A program made the translations under genes and the position numbers. Shown here one piece after another: positions 13,380 through 25,944 of a DNA stretch of 64,000 bases. The stretch is from Anseranas semipalmata (lineage: Eukaryota > Chordata > Aves > Anseriformes > Anseranatidae), in NCBI GenBank assembly GCA_013399115.1, contig VXAA01003854.1, positions 339,431 to 403,430 on the forward strand, written 5' to 3'. The first letter of the stretch is position 1; each line of letters opens with the position of its first letter. The notes beneath the pieces are model-generated. The model worked only from the letters and a program-made list of their open reading frames with translations, was not told the DNA's origin and did no database searches.

Positions 13380-14800
13380 CAAGCAGCTATCATTCTCCAT
13401 CAGAATCATAGGCCTAGAACAGCTCCTTATTATTAATCCTATACATCGTAGACAACTGTCCTGTTGATATGGTCAAGAATGAGAGTCATTCCTTGCAACA
13501 GGAAGCCAGTGTTGATTCATTCATTTTATGGTCCTGTAATCAGCAGGAAATAACTATCAAGTGGTCTCCATTTTATTTTAACTTGGATTGACTAGCTCAG
13601 CTCATGCCTCTCTTCATTGAATATAATGAAAACCTGAGGTGAATAGCTTTGCTAGATTTTTTTCCCCATTTAAATGCTTAGATATAGATAGGATGAAGAC
13701 TTTAAGAACGGTTTTTAATAGTCCATACCAAGTATACCTAGACACATCTCTCTTTTGAAATTGTCATATAGGCTGTTTAAAAGCCTGACTAAAATACAAA
13801 TTAAAGTAATCAGAAAGTGTATATTATGTCACAATCTGTTGAGGTTTTTTCCTTCTGTAAGGAAAACAGGCTATGTAACCATCATAATATAGTATTTTTA
13901 TAAATATTTTTCTGAGCTTAAGTCAATTCATGCACCTGTCTTCTGTCAGTTAAACTATAAAACTTGTATACTTAGTGTAAAAAGCCATAATTCTATTGTA
14001 TTTAGAGCATAAAAAGTTATAAAATAGTCTGTTTTCCCCCAAATGTAGTGAGCTCATATGCACTGATGCTGAGCTGCATGTTTGGCTGGTTTCACCAGCA
14101 GAAATAGAGTGGAGAAAGCAACTGGAATGTTACGACATAACTTGTGTTTACACTTACTGTAGCTGCTCCTGCTCCAAGGAAAACACAGGGTTTTTTTTGG
14201 TTTGTTTTTTTTTAAGCTTATATGTGGTGCAATGACTAACAGACCAAACATACTCAAGAGATGTAAGTAACAGGAAAAATAAGCAGAATCTCAAAAAAGA
14301 GAGCAGGCAGTCACAGATATGAGGGGAAAGGAGCAAATGAACATACAATTTCTTTGGACCCAGACTAACCATGACACTGTATGATTTTCCTATCTTAAAT
14401 GAGACATAACAGGCTTTTAGTGCACTATAAAGTAGCTTGCTGCATTTTTAAAAAAAATTATATATTCTTTGTCAGATCCTACTTATAAATCAAATAGTGG
14501 AAGCCTAATCAGAATAGTTGTGATGATCACATCATTATGTCATCTATGCCTTCTTGCACGAAGGACTGGAAATACTAATCCGTCACCTACAACACGCTAT
14601 TGCACTAATGCAGTTTTGAATGTCATATGAATATTGCATCTTACATTTATCTTATCTGCGCAGACCAGTGGCATGATGATACACTGCATATGGAACAAAA
14701 AACAGCATTGTAAATCTGCATAGCAATGTTCTGTTCCCACATTTATGCTTCTAAAATTGTCACAAAATAAAATAGCATGAGCATTAGAATACACCATTCT
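13380..14800. other. non-coding stretch
   Basis: No supported exon. Minus-strand frames at 14054-14257 and 14154-14372 overlap T-rich sequence and each other and are probably chance. A segment at about 14605-14672 resembles one at 15555-15622. Confidence 0.5.
14605..14672 (+). repeat. dispersed duplicate, copy 1
   Basis: Starts ACTAATGCAGTTTTGAATGTC and contains CATCTTACATTTATCTTATC and TGCGCAGACCA. Copy 2, about 950 bp downstream in the same orientation, starts ACTAATGAACTTCTGAATGTC and contains GATCTTACATTTACCTTGTT and TGTGCAGATCA. By eye roughly three quarters of positions agree, with small gaps. It is either an old local duplication or two scraps of an unrecognised repeat. Confidence 0.5.
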
Positions 14801-15190
14801 TCTTCGACAATTTCATCATAATTTGTCATTCATTCTGAGATATTCATTTGTCTAAAAGCAATTAAAGCTTAATTGCTGCATAACCTGAATAATTTAGAAA
14901 TGCAAATTAGTATAGCAGGCAAGCAAGTATGTGTTCATTAATTTCTTTGTTATCACCATCTGTTTAATTAAAAAAATGAGTTTTACTGAATGACAGCTTG
15001 CTAACTATATAAACGTCTTCCTTAATTGAAAATGTCTTTTGCAATTGAGGTCAGCATCTGACAAAAATTGTTTGAGCTTGTGCAAAAACATTTTATCTAA
15101 ACAAATTGTAGTATTTTTAAATTCACATTAAAAAACATTGCCAACATGTGCAATGTAATTCAAGAAATGACATCCTAACTTCTTAATGCA
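14800..15190. promoter_or_regulatory. candidate enhancer-like element with homeodomain dyad
   Basis: AT-rich but complex sequence. It contains the dyad GCAATTAA-AGC-TTAATTGC (14858-14876, perfect 8-bp arms), further TTAATTA/CAATTGA words, ATGCAAATTAG (octamer-like, near 14898) and TGACAGCTTGC. The density of such sites is typical of developmental conserved non-coding elements. Function is inferred. Confidence 0.3.
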
Positions 15191-15554
15191 AAGTCATAAT
15201 TTTAGAAAAAAAATCATTGCTTTGGAAAAGTGATGGTTATTACAGTTGATTTGTCTTTTCTTATGATAAGTATATGTGACTTGTCATCTTTATTACAGAT
15301 TATTTTGAAAACTTTTCTAAAATCCACACTCAAAATGCAAGTACCTCTGGCGAAAAAAGAATTGGCTAAAGAAATAAAGAATGTTTGAAAATATGGATTA
15401 CATGACATGACCTTTGTATTCAGGAACTAACGTAGACTTTTGCAAGTAGAATCTTTGTTATAAAGAAGTTAATTCTTAAAAGATATAAAGAATTTATTCA
15501 TACCAGCTGAATATCCGAATCCCTTTATTCATTCAGAAAAATACATTTTAGTAC

Positions 15555-15622
15555 ACTAATGAACTTCTGAATGTCACAGAATCATTATTGGATCTTACAT
15601 TTACCTTGTTTGTGCAGATCAA
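15555..15622 (+). repeat. dispersed duplicate, copy 2
   Basis: Partner of the segment near 14605. Similarity fades on both sides, so the duplicated unit seems to be about 65-70 bp. Confidence 0.5.
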
Positions 15623-17567
15623 CTCAAAACTGTGTACTTGAGAGACAGTGATCCAGAAATAAGTACTGAACGTGCCTGTAAGTCCACTATTTTTCGATAG
15701 GACTTAAGCAAACAGTACCATACGTTCTACTGAGATCAGTAAATTCATCATCTCGGACTCAAATCCTGAAGGGGTGAAGAAGGGAAATGTTATACTACTG
15801 TACTACAAACTTGTCAATCATTCATTGTACATTGTTTACAGAATTAGTTAAAATACTTTGTTACAATGTAAGTTGGCTTCTACTTCCTCTTACTACATCT
15901 AAGAGAAATTTTACGGCCTCTACCTCAGCACAAACATACTTAGAGAGTGCAGCACATGGCCTAAGATGAATGCAACAGCAATTGTAACTGTAGGTGGTGA
16001 TAAAGATGACAGTTTCAGCGATTGCCACTCAAAAAAAAAAAAAAAATCCCCAAGAATGCAATTTCTGTCATACTTATTTTATTTCCTTTCAGAGGAAATG
16101 ACTAGGGTAACTGTGTGCTATATATTGCCTTTTTAATATTTTTAGTGTACTGAAAATCCTGTAAGGCGAGGGCTGTATCCTTGAACAAAAAGTTAAGCCT
16201 GACCAATCGTGCTGGGTAACAACATAGTTGTCATGTGATTCGGCAATTCCTTAGCATGTAATCTCTTATACTCAATCAAATCATTTTTAGATTTTTTTTT
16301 TTTTTTTAAAGTGTTGTACAAACATCATCTGACATTTGCACGCTCTTCCTAACACATGGAAACAAACATTATGATTCTCATTGAACACTGAGGGTAACAG
16401 ACAAAGATTAAGCAGCTTTTCCACAACAGATGAATCCAACGGGAACACACATTATGAACCTCAAACCAGCATGTGGGCTGTATCTGTTAGAGAGACAAAC
16501 TGTCAAGGTGACTCAGCTGCATAAAGATAAGGTTACATATTGTTACTCTGGGCAGATCCATAATTTTAGTCAAACAAATTCCTAATGAGCCAAAACAAAG
16601 ATTCCTGGTAATGAGCTACAAGACAAATTTTTATTTTCTTATAACTTGCAGCCCTTCTAAAATATGTATGGAAATCATTATGAATGTGTTCTCATGGAAT
16701 TACAGTGAAAACACATGGAAGATTTAGTAGATAACTCAATACCAGGAAGGTGAAACAGGGACAAAAGCAGCAGACAGTTCCACTAACAGGATTTGGGGAG
16801 AACTGGTAGTTTTCTCTGGTTCCAGATTCTATCCATGAGCGACACTGGAAAGGTCACCCCTCCCCTTGCTGCACAATTATCTATTTAACATAGGTAAGTG
16901 GTGATGATGAAACATGTTGTTGCTATAAATATATTGTAAAAATAATTTCTCTAAAAACAACTCATGAAATACAGGAAAGTATAGCTTAAATATATAACCA
17001 AAGATGTTGGCTTATTTCTAAACCAGAGACTTCTATTCTGAAAAATTTGAACTCAACAGGTATTATAAAGTTGCTATACCACAGTATGTGATGGCACTCA
17101 AGCCGCAGTACATATATTTGCAAACAACTGATACAACCTAATGCACATTACAGAAGAACATGTTGAAAATATTTATTTGTCCAGCATGCCTGATCGTTTA
17201 GTGGCATTGTTCAAGCTCTTCATTCCTCCTGTAACAGCCAGTACCAGGGATGTATTCATGGGCCACAACACAAAGTCATCAGATATCTCAGTATTATAAC
17301 AGGCTAAACATAATACTTTTTGCCATAAGTTCTACTTTTTTCTTCCCTGTTTCCAGGCTACTACTAAGTCCCTTGCAAGATCTGTGGCAAGTACACACCT
17401 ACAAGTAAATACCTACAAAAAAAAAAAATTAATGACAAGTTTCTATCACTGCTTGTTTATCAAAGTTGCGTGCTCCTACTGATTTGAAGTATTCATTTGC
17501 AAAGATTTTGTTTATGTTTTTATGCTTCAAAGGATCAAACTATTTGGCTAGATACTTTTTCATTCTT
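15623..17567. other. non-coding stretch with homopolymers
   Basis: A16 at 16031-16046 and T16 at 16292-16307. No exon, RNA gene or recognised repeat body. Confidence 0.55.
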
Positions 17568-17583
17568 TCACTAGATGGCAATA
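17568..17583 (+). promoter_or_regulatory. CTCF-like motif
   Basis: TCACTAGATGGCAATA closely resembles the CTCF core (CCASYAGRKGGCRS) over CACTAGATGGCA. Single motifs of this quality occur by chance, so binding is unproven. Confidence 0.3.
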
Positions 17584-18750
17584 TTGCATTACATTCCACT
17601 ATATAGAAGCAACACATTTAAATAAACAAGGCACATAGAAAGCCAAGTAAACTATATCTGTGCATTGAAAAGAAAATTAATGAGATAATTTAATTACAAA
17701 TCAACTTCATTATTTTATGTTTCCACAGATTCTCTCACTAAGAATATCATGTCGTTTTTCTCCTTGATAAAACATGCCCCAGTTCCTTGGCTGTATAGAG
17801 GAGTACTGCATTTATATTTTTTTCATGCAAATATTAGTGCTACCTTAACTAGTTCCCGTTGAGAAGGGCTGTCAGTTCCTATCTCTATATCCATGATAAC
17901 TAGAGGGAAACAGAGTTCTAACTGAAAAACACCTAGATTTTATTATGCAAAGTCATTAGCACACTTTCTTCATGACTTATTTTTGTGGTGGGGTTATTTG
18001 GGATCCTGACCACATGGCCTTTCCAATCCATACAGCTCACTGAATTTTTCCCAGCCCACAACTGTGAACTACATGGAATTACTTCTCTTGATCCTCAATT
18101 TAAAAATGCATTTGCACCCTTTTCTTGCATCTTTGCAGTAACAAATAAGTGAAGCAGGAAATACTAGATAAGGAAGAAGAATGATTTAATGTTTAAAGGG
18201 GAGGAAAATAGAGAAGAATTAGAAAATTACAATGACAGGACCTGCTTCTGAGGTGTATTCTGAACATTAATTGGACCAGGAAACTGAACGTCCATTGAGC
18301 CTTCATGCACAGGTCATTAGCGAAAAAGATTTATGTGTTTATTTATTTAGGATTCACTGGATATATAACCTAAACAGAAAAGATTGAAAGAGTTTGATTT
18401 CAGATGAGTGAACACCCATATGCTTCAGGCATATTTCTGGTTAGTAGGAAATAAGAACCAGCGCGAGTGCATGCAAACTGCCGAGTCTGGCAAAATCATG
18501 AAAGGCGATTAAGAACTGAAGTCGTGATGACAGTAGGCTTATTTTCCCTGCACAAGGCTACTCATCTCCATTGGAAAACTTTTAGCGGTTGGCAAGTCAA
18601 AGAAGTCTGAAAAACATTTCTGTAGCTACCGGGCCACTGGCCATCAAAAGGACTGCTGATTTTCTCTTTGTTTTTTAAAAAGTGATCATGTGTGATCCAG
18701 AATAGGATTCATTGCTGGATTTCCCAGCTATACTGTTTAGTACAACAAGA
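17584..18750. other. non-coding stretch
   Basis: No supported gene, RNA or repeat family seen. Confidence 0.5.
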
Positions 18751-18895
18751 TACATAAATTTATATAAATTTATAAATATATATAAAAGTAAAAAATATAA
18801 AATATAAATAATAAAAACACAATTTATAAATATAATTTTATATAAAATTTATATAATTTTGTATTTTAAATATAAATTATTGTATAATTTATAAT
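18751..18895. repeat. AT-only low-complexity tract
   Basis: About 145 bp almost entirely A/T, made of TATAAATTTATATAAA-type words. It has many short self-complementary stretches and could form cruciforms. There is no regular period. Confidence 0.9.
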
Positions 18896-21800
18896 CTTAC
18901 CCTGGAAAGTGATACCATGAAAATTCATGGGAACAGAAGATACATAATCGAGTCCCTTATTGCCTTATGCAATAACCTCATCCATTTGACCAGAGACCAC
19001 CATAAACGTAATTGTGTTTTTTCCTCCTACTAATTCCAGTGAAAAGCTGTAGAACCTTAACCGCTAATCAGTGAGAAACATCTTTTGGCTCCAAGTAGAA
19101 TTTTACATATGAACAACCCACTCATTTTTCTTATTTCATCAATAACATTTATCCTGAGCTCATGCTTTATGCAGGAAAAAGTCATATCTTGCAAGGCTGA
19201 AGAAATCCTTGGTGTCTAGATTCTTTACATAAGATTGTTTCATTTTCTTTTATATGTGTTCCAGTTTGCATCCATCTGTGTTGAGCACCGAGATGGGTTA
19301 TAAGCTGTGCTCAATGTCCTCTCTGCACGTACTGTGCAATGAAATCAGCACTTCTGTATTTCTGGTAGGAATACTCTAACTAATATGGCTTCATATTCCA
19401 GTGCCACACTGAAGAGCAAGGTCAAAATAAAGATGTTCAGGATCTACTTGTCTACCACAGTGAGTGACCATGCGCACATGTTATCTTCTGGACTGTAGCT
19501 TTATGACAAGCACCAATAAAAAGCATAGCAAATAGTTGCACTGTTCAAGAAATAGTTCAAGGACTGTATTCTAGCTTATAGTCCCAATGTGTCTTTACAT
19601 CAATTCCAGTCGTGGAGGGTTATTTCATTCTAACACATTCATTCTCCTCACTGCTCCCTATTTTTAATGGGAGGGAGAGAGAAGAGAAAGAAAAAGTATC
19701 ATTAATTTAAAGGCTAAGGGTATGTTTTGCACTTTTGGAGAGGTCAGAAGAAGGTGAGGTTAAGGAATAAGGTTTATGTATCATTTTTAGTATTCTATTT
19801 GAATAAAATTTAAATTAGATAAGATGTATACCAGGGTATCCTTGAAGTGCAAGATGCGGGATACTATTGAACTTCTCCCTTTGCTTACTAAATTGGCAAT
19901 AGAAAAACAAAGGACAAACGCATTCCCATTTAAAACCATATTTAGTATGCAAATCACTAATAAGGAGGGTTTGCAAAAGCTCTGATGCAAATTATATATC
20001 AACTTAAATGGTAAAGTAGTCAGAGGAAAAATGGGTTTGGGTTTTAAGTACTTTAAAGCCTTTTACCAAACTTAGGCATGCTATTTCTTATAGCTATATA
20101 ACATCATCTTTACACCTCCAAATGCTTTTAGTGAATACTGAAAATGTTTTCTGCGTATCAAGTGTCCATACATCAAATACAAATGGTGAATAGGCATTCT
20201 GGTTGCAATATACATCAGGAGAGCACTGCGAAACTCCAACAGCAGCCTCATTACTTCAGAACCCTGGGTCACAGCTCAGAAGACTAAAGAAACTGAGTGC
20301 ACCCAAAAACTTAGATTGTTATATATGGATATTTGGTTTTAGTAAGTTACAGTAATTCAAAGCAGGCTCTAAGCAGAGTTCTCAAACATGTCTCGTTAGC
20401 TGTAAAAAAGTAGAAGGTAATAGACCAAACAACACACATCTTGCTGATGCTAATGCAGTAATAGAAGAGTGCTTATATTCTCAAGAGAGACTGTAGGGAC
20501 CAGATGGCTGAGGCACAATCTGATAGCAATTCTCTTTCATCTGCTCCAGGAAGCAAAGGACAACTGCCCTTGTATTTCTTGACAGTACCACCAGCAATTA
20601 CACTGCAAGGTACGATTTTATACACACATTTCTAGACAGATCAAAAACCTTCACATTTCAAAGAATAGAAAAATTATCATCTCAGGACTCAAATTTATCA
20701 ATTACCTGTCAGAAAATAACTAACAGAAAAACTTTTCATTATAGTTGGATTCATGATGAATTCTTGAGATCTCTCTGTACTCTGCGATAAGGACAAAAAA
20801 AAAAAAATCACATTGCAGTCAGATGATCTCATGACATTTCTTTCATTTAAGGCCAAAACCTCATTATTTCAATATAATGAAATCTGAAACTAGATATTGG
20901 TTTCAATTTGTCTCTAACCTAAAATTCATCTTGGAACATAAAATGAACTCACAGCTAAATATCTGTGCCTCTTACAAATGCCGGAAAACATGGATGACCA
21001 GGGAAGCAAATGTCACATCTGATTTTTAAAATACTCGGATATTTGTTAGATTTTGAACCAAGGATGATTTATTCTAGTGAGTTCGATAGTTTCCTTATCA
21101 CACATCAGTTCCTGTACCAGTGATCACTGCTATGCACAAACTGTTCACAAGTTTTTCCAAGCACTCAATCTTCAAGGAGTTTTTCAAGACAGAAAATATT
21201 TTATTCTAGTTATTTATCATTAGAGAAACAATTACAAAATTACAATAAAAAGTAATTACTTATGATTGAATTAATAAAACTTAGACCTCAAATTAAATAT
21301 TTGATTTCAATTCTAAGTGAGTGATTTGTAGAACTAGAGCTTTTGCTGCTTCCTTCACATATTTATCTGCCCATGAATCAGGGTACAAGTCTATAATTTG
21401 CCAGCAAATATAGACTATATGCACATACAAATGTAAAAGAAACTTAGATAATATTTATTAACCATCTCCAGTAATAGACACTATTGATTAACTACTTCTA
21501 ACAGCAAAGAAATATAAAATAATGTTGCATTTCTTAATACTATTTTACTTAATGACTATCTACCCTTGCAGGGCCGTGTGCTTTCCAAGAGTGGCTGCCA
21601 CCACATTACAGAGATAACACATGAACATGATAAGACAGTGGCAAAAGAAACAGTTGAACTTTGCATCCTCCTCAGCTGCCAAAAGAATAAATGTTCGGGA
21701 AGACCTTATGCAGCTCTTTAAGGCCATCTGAGAAATATGTACCAAACAACAACAACAAAAACCCCACACACCACAAAACACAATCCTACTTGTGGTAGTT

Positions 21801-24800
21801 TTCAAAAGTATTTGTTTTTAAGGTGAGCAACCTTTTGGTGCAGCCAGCTGGAATTTGCATTCTTTTCCACAGAGAAATAAGAATTTCTGCAAGAATGTAA
21901 TGAATGGAACATACCTCCTGATCTTTTAAAGCCCTTATTGACAAAGAAGATTTAATGCTTCAAACAGCAACTTGTGTGTGCCAAGAATGAATCCTCCAGT
22001 CTGTGCATTCAGATAATTTACTAGAGGCAAAGGAATGGTTCAAGAAACCATCAGCTACTCTAAGCCGTCCCCCAAAGTACCCTCACTCCTGTCTTCGGCT
22101 AACAGTGTCCCCCCAGTCCATACTGTCCCTGTTTATTGCAAGCTTCATTAAAAGGCTTCAGATGATCACTGTGTTCCTGAGCTCCCTGAGATGGGATGGT
22201 ACAGGAGAACAAATGGAGCCAAGGAGACAGAGTTCAGAAATTAAATTAACAGGTATTTTTAAGCAGCAATTTAATTATATACATATGAAATATCAAAGCT
22301 CAAAATGTAACCTTTGCCACTCTCCAATAAAATACATTTAACACTGAAAAACACCAGGGAGATCTAATACCAAGTCTGCTGGATTTTTAAATAAGCTGTT
22401 GATACAGGATGACTAAGGCACTTCAGCGTCCGTAGCTAAGTAGTGCAGAAGGGGATTGTATCAGCAAGCACCACCCAACCAAACACACACCGCATCCTCA
22501 CGCTCAGTTACCAATTCATGTCTGGTTCAACTTGGGCAGCTTATATCAATGTTGAAAGAAAATTGTGCACACTCAGCGCTGTGCCCTCCTTCCATCCCAC
22601 TCCAAATCATAACAGTTTTGTTACCCCCTCCCCAACTGCAACTCCTTCCACATTAGAAATTATTGAGGACCAAAGTAACATGAAGATTGATGTTTTAACC
22701 ACATACTTAACTGAGAGCTCTCAATGTGAGGAGTTGGGAGTGTGGCGTGTTTATTTTTCAGTATTTCTAAGCAGTAGCTAGGCTTTCCAGATGGAAAGAT
22801 GATGCTACAAAGCACAGCACATATTTGTCTCCATGAAATTCTGTTTTTATTTCTCTGACATTAAGAATTGACCAGGATATTTTATCAGAATGTTTTGCTT
22901 ATGCAGCTTGGCTCTGGCTCTTACTGCCTACCAATACGTTGATTCACCAACTGGTAGATCATTTTATTTATCAGTTCTTTTTATGCTTCTTAATTTTTTC
23001 CAGAGATAATATTGAGGGAAAAAAAGATGCCTAAACTAAAACATGAAAACAACTAAAAAGTTTTTTTTTTTTTTTTTTAAAAAGCCCTTATCAAATATGG
23101 GATCCCATCCAATTCTATTCAGTAACTGTAAAGAAGTGCCTCATCCATGTCCAAGCTTGGCCTAATCAGCACCCTGCAGTATTGGCATTTCCACATTACT
23201 ACAAGCAGCTTCAACTGACCCAGGCAAAAGTGTCTTCAGGCAGCACCTCCTATCTTCCTTCCCTAGACAATCATAATGGGAACAAAGCTGACTTGTTTCT
23301 AAAAGTGTACTTAATATCTGAAGCGTCCTGCACTATACTCAGGAGCTGTTGCCACACAGAACATACACTGCTCCAGTGTTACAAGGCTCAGCTCACTAAG
23401 CATTACTGACTGCATTTTCAAATATAAAACTGTATACAGTAGGATAGCTCAAAGTCTGTTTCTGAACCATTTCTGTAACTGTCTTATTATTTTGACCTTG
23501 GCTGCAGAGACTTCTAGCTGGGATAATACTGATCTCAGTCTTAGACTGATGTATTTTGCACTGCAGGACATATAAACAAAGTTCTACGGAGAGAGTCAAC
23601 ACACATTCACAATGACAAAAGGAAGTCTGAATGGTAAATTTGAAGAACTGGAAAGCCACATCCATGGGAAAATGAGCAGCTCCTTATCTTAAGTTTTACT
23701 AATCTCCTGTTCCTCATGTGCTCTACAGCCCATCAAGTACACCTTTACAAGGCAGGTCATTTTCAGCACTGAAAACACTGTCATTGTTCCAGACCAAAAA
23801 GAAAATTCACACACACACACTTCGATTAGATTCTCAGCATCTTATCCTCCTTTAAGAGGATATATTTTCACTCTTTGCAATAATAATTTGAAATTGTGTT
23901 TAATTTGTTTCAGCCTAGATTCATGGTTCATGTGAGAACCTGTAACAGCTCTGCAGAAACACTTATATAAAATGAGTTTCATGGAACACTAACTCAGATT
24001 TTTTTTTTCCTTTCTTTTTTTTTTTTTTTTAAAAAAGAAAAGTGCTACGGTTTGACATATTATGAGTGAAAAAGTTAAAAACAAGAGTGAACAGTAGAAG
24101 TATATGCCCAGAGTGCTAAAATTGCTTGCATGTCCTGCACATAATTCAGGTTTTAGAATTGACTACTAATGCAAACCATGAAAATCCAATATTTAATTTA
24201 CTTACAAGGAATAAGTCACAAAAGCTGATACATTCTGAAAGGGCATGTGTCTACTGCACTCCCAGACAAATCAACATTTTTGTATGGAAATAAGAACATT
24301 TATTCATCAAAATAGTGAATTAAATCTTCAAAATAGCCGATGTTTATTTCTCAGATTTCATTGCTCCATAGTTCAATGCATTACCCTGCAATCAAACTGA
24401 ACACACTATGCATTTTGCTACATCTGTCAAATGTTCAGATACACAGTCATTCTAAACTGTCATCACAAACTGTATATGCAATTCAGTATATGTTCACAAT
24501 TGTTTAAACCTAGTATTGTATTATATTATTTTACTGTATTAGTAATTAAATGTGTATGATTATTTTAAATGAATGTTGAATTGTGCCCACATTACACTTA
24601 AATAGAGAATGGAAAAGAGCATAGAGAATGGAAAAGATTTCGCTTTTCCTTGAGGAAAGGTTAAAGGACAGAAGGCAATTATACCATTTACTAGTGATGC
24701 TACAGCAAATAACCCACATTCACCCAAAGAGCATGCTTTAGTAATGCAGCAGTAACAGTTTGGCCATTCAGTTTCTAATAACTGAAATTTTATGAAGAAT

Positions 24801-25890
24801 ATCAGATTGCATACGGTGCAGTGACATTGTAGCATTAGCAATACTTCTGCCAGCATTTCCTTGTTCCTTCTGTTAAATCAGTACATCTTAGAGTATTTCA
24901 ATAAATCTCAAGATATTCTTATTAGGACTACTTCAAATCCTCACTGGGCATATTATTTCAGCAGCGTAGAGCTGCTAAATAAACTTCATATGGAAATATT
25001 TAAGTAGAGACCCTGCTTAAAGACCAAGCTCGCAGTCAACTTTTGGTTTAAAAATCTTGGAATCTGATCATGAAGATGTTCATTTCATCAACTGTGTTCA
25101 ATAGTATAAAAATATACGGAGCAACTCAAGTATTAAGAGGAAATTCAGTGATTTCCCTAAAGCAAGACTTGCAAATACTTTAAAGCTGTACCTCATTTTC
25201 ATCCAACACTACTCACATCTTATCTAACTTGGTAGGTCACACAGGAACTTCTGATAGTATGACTTCAGCATCTAATTAGCATATAAGATTATGCATCTTA
25301 CTTCACCAGTCATCTCTATTTGGTTTAACACAACATACATGTCAAGTTAGTGTCAGATGTTTCTAACACATAAGACTCGCTTCTAATGAGGTAAATATAA
25401 AACAAATATTGATGTTTCGTATATAGAAGTGTTTTATTTCACTTCTTGGAAAAGAATGCACCTTTGATTCTAACTGAAGTTCACAACAGCTGGGTTGATT
25501 CATTCAAAATAAAAACCAACATCCCCTATGACATTTTAAGAGATTATGTAGATTTTATTTAATAAGTGTGAAAATATCACATCATAAATTATTTTCTGTA
25601 CTTTTTTTAAAAAAACAAAGTAATAATATGACACAGTGACAATGTCTAGGCAATGGTGATGACATTTTAACGTATAATCAGTAAATAGTGTTCACTTACT
25701 GAAGTGCTGACGTATCATCCTTTCAGTACAACTCTGAATGCCTTTAGTTTTTGTTTTTTTTTTTTTAAATTTCATTTATTCTAACAGTTAATGGACTTTT
25801 TCCTTACCATGCAGCTGCTAGTTTCACATTTTTCATGTAAACTAACAGAAAATGGGTGCTATGTCTTCCTGTTCACGTTCTCTTTGCATG
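18896..25890. other. non-coding stretch, simple repeats only
   Basis: About 7 kb without a supported exon. Simple features: T18 at 23061-23078, (CA)n at 23808-23820, a T-rich run at 24001-24030 and a tandem duplication of ATAGAGAATGGAAAAGA at 24602-24637. The two 112-codon frames at 22003-22341 and 22443-22781 lack splice signals and protein-like organisation. Confidence 0.5.
24602..24637 (+). repeat. two-copy tandem duplication, unit about 19 bp
   Basis: ATAGAGAATGGAAAAGA occurs at 24602-24618 and again at 24621-24637 with no mismatch, so it is a recent slippage or duplication event. Confidence 0.85.
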
Positions 25891-25944
25891 AGACAGATCT
25901 TTAAGGTACCTTCCAACCCAAACCATTCTATGACTCCATGATAT
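25891..25944 (+). mobile_element. CR1 LINE 3' terminus, plus orientation
   Basis: ATCTTTAAGGTACCTTCCAACCCAAACC followed by ATTCTATGACTCCATGAT is the terminal part of an avian CR1, ending in the degenerate 8-bp ATTCTATG repeats typical of the CR1 3' end. Only about 54 bp remains. Confidence 0.8.

Noticed and set aside
22003..22781. Two plus-strand frames of 112 codons each
   Set aside because: No splice signals, no domain-like organisation, and the second overlaps another plus frame (22456-22656). Probably chance.
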